A stretch of 64,000 nt of DNA from Curtobacterium sp. MCBA15_009. Its GTDB lineage: Bacteria; Actinomycetota; Actinomycetes; Actinomycetales; Microbacteriaceae. Made by a program: the position numbers and the translations under genes. Below are positions 48,526-56,928 of this stretch, in pieces. The DNA is taken from assembly GCF_001864895.1 (NCBI RefSeq), contig NZ_MJGO01000002.1:1-64000 (forward strand), given 5' to 3'. Numbering within the stretch: position 1 is the first letter of the stretch; every line of letters begins with the position of its first letter. The notes below the pieces were generated by a model that was given only the letters and a program-made list of their open reading frames with translations, did no database searches and was not told the origin of the DNA.

Positions 48526-50140
48526 GGACACGGCCGCGTCCCCGACCCGGCGCAAGGTGCCCGCCCGCCGCGCCGTCGTGATCGGCGGCGGCATCAGCGG
48601 CCTGGCGGCCGCTGCCCTGCTCGCCCGTGACGGCTTCGCCGTCACGGTGCTCGAACAGCGCACCCAGCTCGGCGGCCGCGCCGGGTCGTGGGAGCGCGAC
48701 GGCTTCCGGTTCGACACCGGGCCGTCGTGGTACCTCATGCCCGAGGTGTTCGACCACTTCTTCCGGCTGCTCGGCACCTCGGCCGACGCCGAGCTCGACC
48801 TGGTGGAGCTCGACCCGGGCTACCGCGTCTACACCGAGGGCCACGACGAGCCGATCGACCTGCGGGCGGACCGCGAGGCGAACATCGCGCTCTTCGAGTC
48901 CGTCGAGCCGGGCGCCGGCGCGCGGATCCGGAAGTACCTCGCCTCGGCCGAGGACACCTACGCGATGGCGATCCGCCGGTTCCTGTACACGACGTTCCAG
49001 GACCTCACGAAGCTCGCGGCCCCCGACGTGCTCCGTCGTCTGCCGAAGCTCGCCCGGCTCCTGCTGCAGCCGTTGTCGTCCCGCGCCGCCTCGGCGGTCA
49101 AGGACCGGCGCCTCTGGCAGATCCTCGGCTACCCCGCGGTCTTCCTGGGCACCAGCCCGTACGCCGCACCGAGCATGTACCACCTGATGAGCCACCTCGA
49201 CCTCGCCGACGGGGTGCTGTACCCGAAGGGCGGCATCACCGAGGTCATCGGCGCCGTCGAGCGCGTCGCCCGGGCCGAGGGCGCCCGGGTCATCGCCGGC
49301 GCGAAGGTCGAGCGGATCGTCGTCGAGGACGGCGTCGCCACCGGGGTCGTGCACCGCGACCGCGACGGCGTGCAGCACACCGCCCCGGCGGACCTCGTGG
49401 TGAGCGCCGCCGACCTGCAGCACACCGAGATGCAGCTGCTCGACCGCGAGCACCGCACCCACGGCGCCGAGCACTGGAAGACCCGCGACCCGGGGCCGAG
49501 CGCCGTGCTCGTGTACCTCGGCATCGACGGGCCGACGCCGGGGCTGCTGCACCACACGCTCGTCTTCACCGAGGACTGGAAGGCGAACTTCGGCGCCATC
49601 TTCGGGAAGGACCGGCACGTGCCGGACCCGGCGTCGATCTACGTCTGCGCCCCCTCGGAGACGGACCCGTCCGTCGCGCCCCGCGGCTCGAGCAACCTGT
49701 TCATCCTCGTGCCGCTGCCGGCCGACCTGTCGATCGGCAAGGGCGGCGTCGACGGCGCCGGCGACTTCGAGGTCGAGCGGATCGCCGACCGCGCGATCGA
49801 CGTCGTCGCCGAACGCGCCGGCGTCCCGGACCTGCGCGACCGGATCCGGGTGCGCCGGACGATCGGTCCGCGCGACTTCGCCGACGACCTGAACGCCTGG
49901 AACGGCTCGATGCTCGGCCCGGCGCACACCCTGAAGCAGAGCGCGTTCTTCCGCGAGAAGAACGCCTCGACGAAGGTGCAGGGGCTGTACTACGTCGGCG
50001 CCTCGACGATCCCGGGCATCGGCCTGCCGATGTGCCTGATCAGCGCCGAGGTGCTGCTCAAGCGCATCCACGGCGACACGAGCACCGAACCGCTGCCGAC
50101 ACCGCTCCGGGCGCCGAGGGACCGGACCGGCGCCGCCTGA
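48500..50140 (+). CDS. crtI: Phytoene desaturase
   Basis: A 546-residue FAD-dependent desaturase. The N-terminal dinucleotide fold is VVIGGGISGLAAAALLARDG (about residues 30-49), then LGGRAGSWERDGFRFDTGPS, and the C-terminal signature YYVGASTIPGIGLPMCLISA (about 503-522). It converts phytoene to lycopene by four desaturations. The first 27 residues are a low-complexity extension partly encoded by the hairpin arm. The start overlaps the crtB stop, and the next gene's ATG overlaps this stop. Confidence 0.95.
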   Translation: MTPPRASRPDTAASPTRRKVPARRAVVIGGGISGLAAAALLARDGFAVTVLEQRTQLGGRAGSWERDGFRFDTGPSWYLMPEVFDHFFRLLGTSADAELDLVELDPGYRVYTEGHDEPIDLRADREANIALFESVEPGAGARIRKYLASAEDTYAMAIRRFLYTTFQDLTKLAAPDVLRRLPKLARLLLQPLSSRAASAVKDRRLWQILGYPAVFLGTSPYAAPSMYHLMSHLDLADGVLYPKGGITEVIGAVERVARAEGARVIAGAKVERIVVEDGVATGVVHRDRDGVQHTAPADLVVSAADLQHTEMQLLDREHRTHGAEHWKTRDPGPSAVLVYLGIDGPTPGLLHHTLVFTEDWKANFGAIFGKDRHVPDPASIYVCAPSETDPSVAPRGSSNLFILVPLPADLSIGKGGVDGAGDFEVERIADRAIDVVAERAGVPDLRDRIRVRRTIGPRDFADDLNAWNGSMLGPAHTLKQSAFFREKNASTKVQGLYYVGASTIPGIGLPMCLISAEVLLKRIHGDTSTEPLPTPLRAPRDRTGAA

Positions 50141-50472
50141 TGCCGGGGGTGTACCTCGCCGGCCTCGTGGTGTCCCTGGTCGGCATGACCGTGCTCGACG
50201 CCCGCTTCCGGCTGTTCTTCTGGCGGGCACCCTGGCGGGCGGCTGCCGTGATGGTCGTCGGCGTCGCGTTCTTCATGGTGTGGGACGTGGCCGGGGTCGC
50301 GGCCGGCATCTTCTTCATCGGACCGCAGGACCTGCTCACCGGGGTGCTCCTGGCGCCCGAGGTCCCGCTCGAGGAGCTCTTCTTCCTGCTGCTGCTCTGC
50401 TACTCGACGATGGACCTGGTCGGGTTCGTCCGGCCGGTCGTCGCCCGGGCTGCGGAACGGCGGCGCCCGTGA
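50140..50472 (+). CDS. crtYe: C50 carotenoid epsilon-cyclase subunit
   Basis: A 110-residue membrane protein with three helices. It contains the cyclase motif APEVPLEELFFLLLL (PxEE, about residues 73-87) found in heterodimeric lycopene/C50 cyclases of actinobacteria. With the next gene it forms the enzyme that cyclises the ends of the C50 chain. The ATG overlaps the crtI TGA, and its stop overlaps the GTG of the second subunit. Ring type (epsilon, as in decaprenoxanthin, or beta) is inferred from the gene set and not proven. Confidence 0.88.
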   Translation: MPGVYLAGLVVSLVGMTVLDARFRLFFWRAPWRAAAVMVVGVAFFMVWDVAGVAAGIFFIGPQDLLTGVLLAPEVPLEELFFLLLLCYSTMDLVGFVRPVVARAAERRRP

Positions 50473-50903
50473 CCGGCACCGGCGCGTACGCGCTGCTCGC
50501 GCTGCCCTTCTTCGCCGTCACCGCCGTCGTGGCCGTGGCCGCCGGGGCCGTCGCCGCACGTCGTGCCCGGGCGGCTGGACGCCGACCGGGTCACGGTCGC
50601 CGCGTCGCGGTGACCACCTCGCTCGTCGCCGGTGCCGCCCTGCTCGTCATGACGATCGTCTTCGACAACGTCATCGTCGGGCTCGGCATCGTCGACTACG
50701 ACGCCGGACTCATCAGCGGTGCGAAGATCGGGGTGATCCCGGTCGAGGACCTCGCCTACGCGATGTCGGCGGTCGTGCTGCTGCCCAGCCTCTGGGTGCT
50801 GTTCGACCGCTCCGGCGGACGGGACGCGACCCGACCGCCCGACGCGACCGCGGCGCGCCCCGCGCCCGAGCCGACCACCGCACGACCGGAGGACCACCCG
50901 TGA
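50469..50903 (+). CDS. crtYf: C50 carotenoid epsilon-cyclase subunit
   Basis: A 144-residue membrane protein with three helices and the partner motif KIGVIPVEDLAYAM (PxED, about residues 90-103), followed by a Pro/Ala-rich tail that is not conserved in the family. It pairs with the preceding 110-residue subunit. Overlaps at both ends (GTGA) keep it in register with crtYe and crtEb. Separate subunits rather than a fused cyclase are usual for Corynebacterium-type C50 pathways. Confidence 0.88.
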   Translation: MTGTGAYALLALPFFAVTAVVAVAAGAVAARRARAAGRRPGHGRRVAVTTSLVAGAALLVMTIVFDNVIVGLGIVDYDAGLISGAKIGVIPVEDLAYAMSAVVLLPSLWVLFDRSGGRDATRPPDATAARPAPEPTTARPEDHP

Positions 50904-51826
50904 ACGCCAGCACCGCCTCCAGGCCGTCGACCCTGCGTGCGCTGTTCGTGTCGTCGCGGCCGATCAGCTGGGTGAACACCGCCTACCCGTTCGGCGCCGC
51001 GTACCTGCTCGGCAGCGGGGTGGGGGTCGACGGCGGTGGCGGGTTCTCGCTCGTCGCGTTCCTGGTCGGCGTCGTGTACTTCCTGGTGCCCTACAACCTG
51101 GCGATGTACGGCATCAACGACGTCTTCGACTACGAGTCCGACCTGCGCAACCCGCGCAAGGGCGGCGTCGAGGGGGCGCTGCTCGACAAGAGCGTGCACC
51201 GCACGACGCTGTGGGCCGTCGTCGTCACGAACGTCCCCTTCCTCGTCGCGCTCGTGGTGCTCGGCGCGGTGAGCGGCAACGGCCCGTGGTCGTGGCTCGT
51301 GCTGGCGATCAGCGTGTTCGCGGTCATCGCGTACTCGGCACCGGGGCTGCGGTTCAAGGAGAAGCCGTTCCTCGACTCCCTGACGTCGTCCACCCACTTC
51401 GTGTCGCCGGCGGTCTACGGCCTGGCACTCGCCGGCCCGCACTGGACCGGGCAGCTCGTCGCCGTGTGCGTGGCGTTCTTCCTGTGGGGCGTCGCCTCGC
51501 ACGCGTTCGGCGCCGTGCAGGACGTCCTGGCCGACCGCGCCGGCGGGATCGGCTCCGTCGCGACCGTGATCGGGGCGCGGGCCACGGTCCGCCTGGCCTT
51601 CGTGGCCTACGTGGTGGCCGGCGTCGCGCTGCTGTTCTCGGCGTTCCCCGGGCCGATCGCCGCGGTCGTCGTCGTGCCCTACGCGCTCAACGTGCTGCCG
51701 TGGTGGAACGTGACGGACGACGGTGCCGAGGCCGCGAACGCCGGGTGGAAGCGGTTCCTCTGGATCAACTACCTGGCCGGGTTCATTGTGACGATGGCGC
51801 TCATCGCGTACGCGTTCACGCACTGA
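50900..51826 (+). CDS. crtEb: Lycopene elongase, UbiA-type prenyltransferase
   Basis: A 308-residue UbiA-superfamily protein with eight or nine helices. The first Asp motif is YGINDVFDYESDLRNPRKGG (about residues 72-91) and the second is GAVQDVLADRAGGIGSVAT (about 206-224). It adds dimethylallyl units to lycopene to give the C50 flavuxanthin-type skeleton before cyclisation. It is the last gene of the operon, overlapping crtYf. It completes the set needed for a decaprenoxanthin-type pigment; glycosylation genes are not in the window. Confidence 0.92.
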   Translation: MNASTASRPSTLRALFVSSRPISWVNTAYPFGAAYLLGSGVGVDGGGGFSLVAFLVGVVYFLVPYNLAMYGINDVFDYESDLRNPRKGGVEGALLDKSVHRTTLWAVVVTNVPFLVALVVLGAVSGNGPWSWLVLAISVFAVIAYSAPGLRFKEKPFLDSLTSSTHFVSPAVYGLALAGPHWTGQLVAVCVAFFLWGVASHAFGAVQDVLADRAGGIGSVATVIGARATVRLAFVAYVVAGVALLFSAFPGPIAAVVVVPYALNVLPWWNVTDDGAEAANAGWKRFLWINYLAGFIVTMALIAYAFTH

Positions 51827-52139
51827 GGCCGGCGACGGCCGGGCGGGCCGTCGCGCGACGGGCCCCGCGGCGTGCGCCCCGCCCGAGGTTCGGGCTGACC
51901 GTTGCGCGACGGCCGCCGTCCGCGCCCCGCAGCGGTCGTCGCGCCCCGGCTCACCGGGGCGCGACGCGTGTCCGGGGGCGCGATCCCGGTGGACCGCGGC
52001 GACCCGGGCCCGCCCACCCACGCCCGCCCGCACCCACGCCCCCCCCCGCCCGTCACCGGCGCCTGACAGACTGGACGCACGCACCGCGGCGTCCGTGGTG
52101 CGACACCAGCCACGACGGCAGTCACGAAGGAGTGCGCGC
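51827..52139. other. GC-rich spacer after the carotenoid operon
   Basis: No gene is supported in these 313 bases. A GGGCCGTCG/CGACGGGCC inverted repeat near 51845-51866 may end the crt operon. Runs of C (about 52018-52050) make the minus strand G-rich. Confidence 0.5.
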
Positions 52140-53183
52140 ATGACGGTCCGGATCATCCACGTCGGTCTCGGAGGGTGGGGCGGCAACTGGGCCCGCACCG
52201 CCATCCCAGAGGTCTCCGAAGTGGAGGTGGTCGGGATCGTCGACCCGACGGCCCCGACACTCGAGGCCGTCCGCCAGGACCTCGGGCTGCCCGCGTCGGC
52301 CGCGTTCGCCTCGCTCACCGAGGCCCTCGCCGCGGTCGAGGCCGACGCCGTCGTCATCACCGCGCCCGCCGTCACGCACGTACCGCTCGCGCTCGAGGCC
52401 CTCGAGGCCGGCAAGCACGTCCTGGTCGAGAAGCCGTTCGCGAACACCACGGACGAGGCCGTCACCGCGGTCCGCCGTGCCGAGGAGCTCGGCCTCGTGC
52501 TCCAGGTGAGCCAGAACTACCGCTGGTACCCGGCGCCCCGCGTCGTGCAGGAGATGCTCGAGGCGGACGCCGTCGGCGAGCTCTCCGCGATCACGATCGA
52601 CTTCCGCCAGTGGGACAACGACCTGGCGTTCGAGGAGCACCCGCACTACCGGTTCCCGCACGCGATGATCAACGACATGGCGATCCACCACTTCGACCTG
52701 CTCCGGATGGTCACCGGGCGCGAGGCGGTGCGGGTCTACGCGAAGTCCTCGTACCCGTCGTACAGCAAGTACCAGGACGAGGCCGTCGCGTCGATGGTCA
52801 TCGAGCTCGACGACGGACTGGTCGTGAGCTACCGCGGCAGCTGGCTGAGCCGCGCGCCGCGCACCGCCTGGGCGGGGGAGTGGAGCATCCAGGGCGAGGA
52901 CGGCGAACTCTGGTTCACCAGCCGTTCCGGTGCCCCGAACGCCGTGGCGGGCGACCGCGTGACGGTCCGCCGCACGCAGGACGACGACGCCGAGCCGGTC
53001 GAGCTGCCCACCCTCGCGCACACCGACCGCCAGGGCGGGTTGCAGGCGTTCGCGCGCTCGGTGCAGGGCGGTCCCGCGCCGGAGACGAGCGGCCGCGACA
53101 ACCTGCGGAGCCTCGCCCTCATGGAGGCGGCGGGCCGCTCCGCCGCCTCGGGCCGACCCGAGGACGTCGTCGTCCCGAGCTGA
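52140..53183 (+). CDS. Gfo/Idh/MocA-family oxidoreductase
   Basis: A 347-residue NAD(P)-dependent dehydrogenase. The N-terminal Rossmann fold is RIIHVGLGGWGGNWA, followed by the family motif LVEKPFANT (EKP, about residues 98-106) and a C-terminal substrate domain with HPHYRFPHAMINDMAIHHFDLLRM holding the usual Asp-His. It likely acts on an inositol, sugar or sugar acid. GAAGGAG seven bases before ATG 52140 fixes the start. It is a single gene; the hairpin at 53242 follows. Confidence 0.9.
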   Translation: MTVRIIHVGLGGWGGNWARTAIPEVSEVEVVGIVDPTAPTLEAVRQDLGLPASAAFASLTEALAAVEADAVVITAPAVTHVPLALEALEAGKHVLVEKPFANTTDEAVTAVRRAEELGLVLQVSQNYRWYPAPRVVQEMLEADAVGELSAITIDFRQWDNDLAFEEHPHYRFPHAMINDMAIHHFDLLRMVTGREAVRVYAKSSYPSYSKYQDEAVASMVIELDDGLVVSYRGSWLSRAPRTAWAGEWSIQGEDGELWFTSRSGAPNAVAGDRVTVRRTQDDDAEPVELPTLAHTDRQGGLQAFARSVQGGPAPETSGRDNLRSLALMEAAGRSAASGRPEDVVVPS

Positions 53184-53241
53184 GCGCAGCCGCCGCCGGT
53201 CCCTGCTGAACGCCGGCAGCGTCCGGTCGCGCCCCCGTGCA

Positions 53242-53283
53242 GGACGGGAGGCACGGTGCCGGCCCGACCCGTGCCTCCCGTCC
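53242..53283. terminator. GGGAGGC-type bidirectional terminator
   Basis: Perfect 15-bp arms 53242-53256 and 53269-53283 between convergent genes. Confidence 0.88.
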
Positions 53284-53318
53284 GCCGCGCCGCAGGGTCC
53301 GTCCACCCCGCGGACGCG

Positions 53319-54059
53319 TCAGGCCACGCCGGCCGCTCGCCGAGCCTGCGCCACGGCGCGACGCGCGCCGAGCGACCAGCCGGGGCCGTGGCCGGGCAGC
53401 ACGTGCTTCGCCTCGGTGTCCGCGAGCCGGTCGAGCGAGGCGACGGCGGTGTCGACGTCCGAGGTCGCCGCCGGCGCCACGATGCGCGGCCCGATGCCGC
53501 CGGTGTAGGGGTCGAGGGTGACGAGCGCGTCGCCCGCGATCACCGCGTCGCGGTCGGCGAAGTGCAGCGCGACGTGCCCGTCGGTGTGCCCCGGCGTCTC
53601 GATGATCCACGGGGTGCCGGGGACGTCGGCGCGGGACTCCAGGGGCAGGGTGTCGTCGATGCCGGACACGGTGGCGGCGCCGGCGAGCAGCATCCGCCCG
53701 AGCGGCCGCAACCCGCCCGGGTGCCGTGCGACGAAGCCGAGGCGGTTCGTCTGCGGGCGGTAGGAGTACGGGTGGGCGGCGAGCTCCCGGTCGCCCGGGT
53801 GTACGTGGACGGGCGTGCCCCAGTCCCGGTGCATCCGCGCCGCGGTGCCGACGTGGTCGAAGTGGCCGTGCGTGAGCAGGAGCCCCTCGACGCGGTCGGG
53901 CGTGTACCCGAGGTCGTGCACCGCGAGCTGCAGGTGCGGCCACGCGGCGGGCAGCCCGGCGTCGACGACGAGCAGTCGGTCGCCGGTCTCGACGAGGTAC
54001 GTGTTGGTGTGTGCGACCTCGAGGCGGTGGATCCCCTCGGCGGCGTCCCGGATGAGCAT
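53319..54059 (-). CDS. MBL-fold metallo-hydrolase
   Basis: A 246-residue metallo-beta-lactamase-fold protein. Metal-binding motifs are LLLTHGHFDHVGTAA (HxHxDH, about residues 58-72), ETPGHTDGHVALHF, AGDALVTLD and VLPGHGPGWS, so a dinuclear centre is complete. It could be a glyoxalase II-like thioesterase or lactonase; nothing distinguishes these. TACCGT (54072-54067 on this strand) seven bases before ATG 54059 indicates a leaderless start. A longer frame continues upstream but has no family sequence. It diverges from the gene at 54124. Confidence 0.88.
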   Translation of the reverse strand: MLIRDAAEGIHRLEVAHTNTYLVETGDRLLVVDAGLPAAWPHLQLAVHDLGYTPDRVEGLLLTHGHFDHVGTAARMHRDWGTPVHVHPGDRELAAHPYSYRPQTNRLGFVARHPGGLRPLGRMLLAGAATVSGIDDTLPLESRADVPGTPWIIETPGHTDGHVALHFADRDAVIAGDALVTLDPYTGGIGPRIVAPAATSDVDTAVASLDRLADTEAKHVLPGHGPGWSLGARRAVAQARRAAGVA

Positions 54060-54066
54060 GACCGGC

Positions 54067-54072
54067 ACGGTA
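54067..54072 (-). promoter_or_regulatory. -10 box of leaderless metallo-hydrolase gene
   Basis: TACCGT on the minus strand, seven bases before ATG 54059. Confidence 0.45.
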
Positions 54073-54123
54073 ACCAGGTGCTGCTGTGCACGATCCCGGC
54101 TGCGGACGTGTAGGAAATGGTGA

Positions 54124-54651
54124 ATGGCCAAGGACAGTCTGCCCGAGCTCGAACTCGCCAACGTCCGCACCCGTGAGGGCATCACGGACACCGTGACGGA
54201 ACTCAAGCGGCGTGCGAACCTGCCCGCCCGGACCCGGCTCGCGGTCGCGAAGACCAAGCAGCGGTGGCACCGCGACCCGACGCCCCTCGTGGCGATGGGC
54301 ATCACCGGTCTCACCGGGGTCGCGGCGATCATCGTCGGCATCTCGATGCGCAACAGCCCCGCCGGGCACCTGGCGACCCCGCCCGCGAGCTCCGCGTTCA
54401 CCGCGCTGCTGCCGTTCGGCACGCGTGGCGACGCCCCATCGGCGAAGGAGCAGGCGCAGGGCGGCCGGAAGGGCCGCAAGGCGCGGCGGAAGGCCGCCGA
54501 GGAAGCCCTCGAGCAGGACCCGGCGCACAAGGCACGGGTGAAGCAGCAGGTCGGCATCAGCGCCGTGCAGCGGCGGGCCGACAAGAACCGCAAGGCGGCG
54601 GTGAAGCGGTCGAAGCAGGCTGCGAAGCGCCTCGCCGCACGGAAGGGTTGA
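54124..54651 (+). CDS. Basic single-helix membrane protein, unknown
   Basis: A 175-residue protein with one hydrophobic segment (PLVAMGITGLTGVAAIIVGI, about residues 54-73) and a strongly basic C-terminal part rich in Lys, Arg and Ala (KGRKARRKAAEEALEQ, later KAAVKRSKQAAKRLAARKG) likely to be helical. It is five bases upstream of the YihY-family gene, so probably co-transcribed. No known domain is recognised; the basic tail could bind nucleic acid or acidic lipid. Confidence 0.75.
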   Translation: MAKDSLPELELANVRTREGITDTVTELKRRANLPARTRLAVAKTKQRWHRDPTPLVAMGITGLTGVAAIIVGISMRNSPAGHLATPPASSAFTALLPFGTRGDAPSAKEQAQGGRKGRKARRKAAEEALEQDPAHKARVKQQVGISAVQRRADKNRKAAVKRSKQAAKRLAARKG

Positions 54652-54655
54652 GACG

Positions 54656-55687
54656 ATGAGCGACGACCAGCAGAAGCCCCCGGCCGACGACCCCCGCAAG
54701 GCCGACAGCCCCACCGACCTCAAGAAGCCGACGCTCGTCTACACGTTGAAGAAGACGCTCCGCGAGTTCTCGAGCGACCAGTGCACCGACCTCGCCGCGA
54801 GCCTGACGTACTACTCGGTGCTCGCGCTGTTCCCCGGGTTGCTGGCCGTCGTGTCGATCCTCGGCCTGGTGTCGAACCCGAAGGACACGGTCGACTCCCT
54901 GTTGACGATCATCGGCAACGTCGGCTCGAAGGACGTCGCCGAGCTGCTGCGGGAGCCGGTGGAGGGCCTCGTCCGCTCGCCCGCCGCACCCGTCACGTTC
55001 ATCGTCGGTCTGCTCGGCGCGCTCTGGTCGGCCTCCGGCTACGTCGGCGCCTTCGGCCGTTCGATGAACCGGATCTACAACGTCCGCGAGGGCCGGCCGA
55101 TCTGGAAGCTCCGCCCGACCATGCTCGGCGTCACCGTGACCACCGTCGTCCTGCTCGTGCTCGGTCTGCTCGCACTCGTGAGCGGACCCCTCGCCCGCAG
55201 CTTCGGCGACCTCATCGGCCTCGGCGGCGTCGCCGCCACGGTGCTGCTCGTCGTGCAGTGGCCGATCATGCTCGTCATCGCGATCCTCGTCGTGGCGGTG
55301 CTGTACTACTGGTCGCCGAACGTCAAGCAGCCGAAGTTCCGGTGGGTGAGCGGCGGGTCGATCCTCGCGATCCTCATCTGGATCGTCGCGAGCGTCGGCT
55401 TCGGCTTCTACGTCGGGAACTTCTCGAACTACAACGCCACGTATGGCTCGCTCGGTGGTGTCATCGTCTTCCTGCTGTGGATCTGGATCACGAACAACGC
55501 GCTGCTGTTCGGCGCCGAGTTCGACGCCGAGATCGAGCGGGGCCGCGAGCTGCAGGCCGGCATCCGCGCGGAGGAGGACATCCAGCTCCCCGAGCGCGAC
55601 ACCCGCCAGATCGAGAAGCAGGACGAGAAGCGCGCGCAGGACGTCCTCGAGGGCATCCGCATCCGCCAGGGCGTCGACAACGACTGA
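54656..55687 (+). CDS. YihY/virulence-factor-BrkB-like membrane protein
   Basis: A 343-residue protein with six helices. It shows the YihY signature DLAASLTYYSVLALFPGLLAV (read in two parts, about residues 43-63), then YVGAFGRSMNRIYNVREGRPIWKLR and a late GGVIVFLLWIWITNNALLFGAEFDAEIER. The C-terminal 50 residues are charged and cytosolic. The family was once called ribonuclease BN, wrongly; its function is not settled. It follows the basic protein gene closely. Confidence 0.9.
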   Translation: MSDDQQKPPADDPRKADSPTDLKKPTLVYTLKKTLREFSSDQCTDLAASLTYYSVLALFPGLLAVVSILGLVSNPKDTVDSLLTIIGNVGSKDVAELLREPVEGLVRSPAAPVTFIVGLLGALWSASGYVGAFGRSMNRIYNVREGRPIWKLRPTMLGVTVTTVVLLVLGLLALVSGPLARSFGDLIGLGGVAATVLLVVQWPIMLVIAILVVAVLYYWSPNVKQPKFRWVSGGSILAILIWIVASVGFGFYVGNFSNYNATYGSLGGVIVFLLWIWITNNALLFGAEFDAEIERGRELQAGIRAEEDIQLPERDTRQIEKQDEKRAQDVLEGIRIRQGVDND

Positions 55688-55711
55688 CGGTCGGTCCCCG
55701 GGTCGGGGCGC

Positions 55712-55717
55712 TACCGT
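55712..55717 (+). promoter_or_regulatory. -10 box of leaderless VTT gene
   Basis: TACCGT ends six bases before GTG 55724. Confidence 0.45.
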
Positions 55718-55723
55718 GCGAGC

Positions 55724-56215
55724 GTGCCGTCCTTCCTCGAGGGCCTGCCGTTCCGGTGGCTCCTCCTCGCGCTCTTCCTGGTCGTGTTCTGCCGTGCGCA
55801 GGCCACGTACTGGGTCGCGCGGCTCGCGGTGACGGGGGCGTCCCGGTCGCGGTGGGGCGGGTGGCTGCGGTCGCCCGCCGTCCGCCGCGGGTCGGCCCTG
55901 CTCGAGCGCTGGGGGCTGCCGGTCGTCACGGCGAGCTTCGTCGTGGTCGGGCTGCAGACGGTGATGAACGCGGCCGCGGGGCTCGCCCGGGTCGCCTGGT
56001 GGCGGTACACGGTCGCGATGGTGCCGGGCTGCGTCGTGTGGGCGCTGCTGTACGCGACCGTCGGGTTCGCGGTGTTCTGGGCCGTGGTCGCGGCGCTCGC
56101 CGGCTCGCCGTGGGGCATCGCGGCGATCGGGGGACTGGTGGTCGCCGCCGCCGTCGCGCTGACGGTCCTCCACAGACGTCGCCGCCGCACAGGAGGCCCG
56201 GCCCGGCTTCCGTAG
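55724..56215 (+). CDS. Small VTT/DedA-like membrane protein
   Basis: A 163-residue protein resembling the C-terminal half of DedA proteins: ERWGLPVVTASFVVVGLQTVMNAAAGLARVAWWRYTVA (read in parts, about residues 61-98) aligns with the conserved G-x-R-hydrophobic-AG segment, though the usual Arg of FxR is replaced. Three or four helices are predicted. Full DedA proteins are about 200 residues, so this is a short form. It may act in lipid-carrier flipping, unproven. The stop TAG forms part of the -10 for the next gene. Confidence 0.7.
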   Translation: MPSFLEGLPFRWLLLALFLVVFCRAQATYWVARLAVTGASRSRWGGWLRSPAVRRGSALLERWGLPVVTASFVVVGLQTVMNAAAGLARVAWWRYTVAMVPGCVVWALLYATVGFAVFWAVVAALAGSPWGIAAIGGLVVAAAVALTVLHRRRRRTGGPARLP

Positions 56216-56218
56216 GCT
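56213..56218 (+). promoter_or_regulatory. -10 box overlapping a stop codon
   Basis: TAGGCT begins with the TAG stop of the VTT gene and lies seven bases before GTG 56226. Confidence 0.5.
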
Positions 56219-56225
56219 GGCCCAC

Positions 56226-56921
56226 GTGACGACAGAACCGCTCCAGAACCGTCCGGTCGCCCTGGTGACCGGAGCCACCCGTGGCATCGGCCGCGCGATC
56301 GCCGCCGACCTCGGCCGCACCCACCACGTGCTCGTCGGCGGCCGGTCGGCCGACGCCGTCGACGCGTTCGTCGCCGAACTGCCGAGTGCTGCGCCGTTCG
56401 TCGGCGACCTCAGCGCGGGCGACCTGCCGGCGCTGCCCGAGCGGCTCGACGTGCTCGTGCACTCCGCCGGCGTCGAGCAGGGCACCACCGTCGCCGAGAC
56501 CCCGCGTGTCGTGTGGGAGCAGGTCTTCGCCACGAACGTGTTCGCGGTCGCCGAGCTCACCCGGGCGGCGCTCCCGGCGCTCCGGGCGGCGCGGGGCATC
56601 GTCGTGCCGATCAACAGCGGTTCCGGGTTCCTCGCCGGTCCCGGCGGTGGCGTCTACGCGGCGTCGAAGTTCGCGCTGCGGGCCTTCGCCGACGCCCTGC
56701 GGGAAGAGGAGCGGGCGAACGGCGTGCGGGTGTCGAGCGTGCACCCGGGCCGGACCGACTCGGACATGCAACGGGCCCTGACCGAGAAGCTCGGCGAGGA
56801 CTACGACACCGCGTACTACCTGGCGCCGGAGGACGTGGCCGCCGCGGTCCGCACCGTCGTCGACCTGCCGGAGCGCGGCACCGTCGAGTCGCTCGCGATC
56901 CGACCGACCCGACGGCGCTGA
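56226..56921 (+). CDS. Short-chain dehydrogenase/reductase
   Basis: A 231-residue SDR. The cofactor motif is VTGATRGIGRAIA (about residues 14-26), followed by VLVHSAGVEQG, the catalytic Ser in INSGSGFLAG and Tyr-Lys in VYAASKFALRAF (about 144-155), then HPGRTDSDM. It is slightly short for the family because strand 2 and helix C loops are trimmed. The substrate is unknown. It is leaderless by its -10, so transcribed apart from the preceding VTT gene, and is convergent with the ABC-F gene with only seven bases between. Confidence 0.88.
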   Translation: MTTEPLQNRPVALVTGATRGIGRAIAADLGRTHHVLVGGRSADAVDAFVAELPSAAPFVGDLSAGDLPALPERLDVLVHSAGVEQGTTVAETPRVVWEQVFATNVFAVAELTRAALPALRAARGIVVPINSGSGFLAGPGGGVYAASKFALRAFADALREEERANGVRVSSVHPGRTDSDMQRALTEKLGEDYDTAYYLAPEDVAAAVRTVVDLPERGTVESLAIRPTRRR

Positions 56922-56928
56922 CCGCGGG

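Noticed and set aside
52018-52050. G-quadruplex regulatory element on the minus strand
   Set aside because: The C-runs are irregular, lie far from a leftward gene, and may only reflect base composition.
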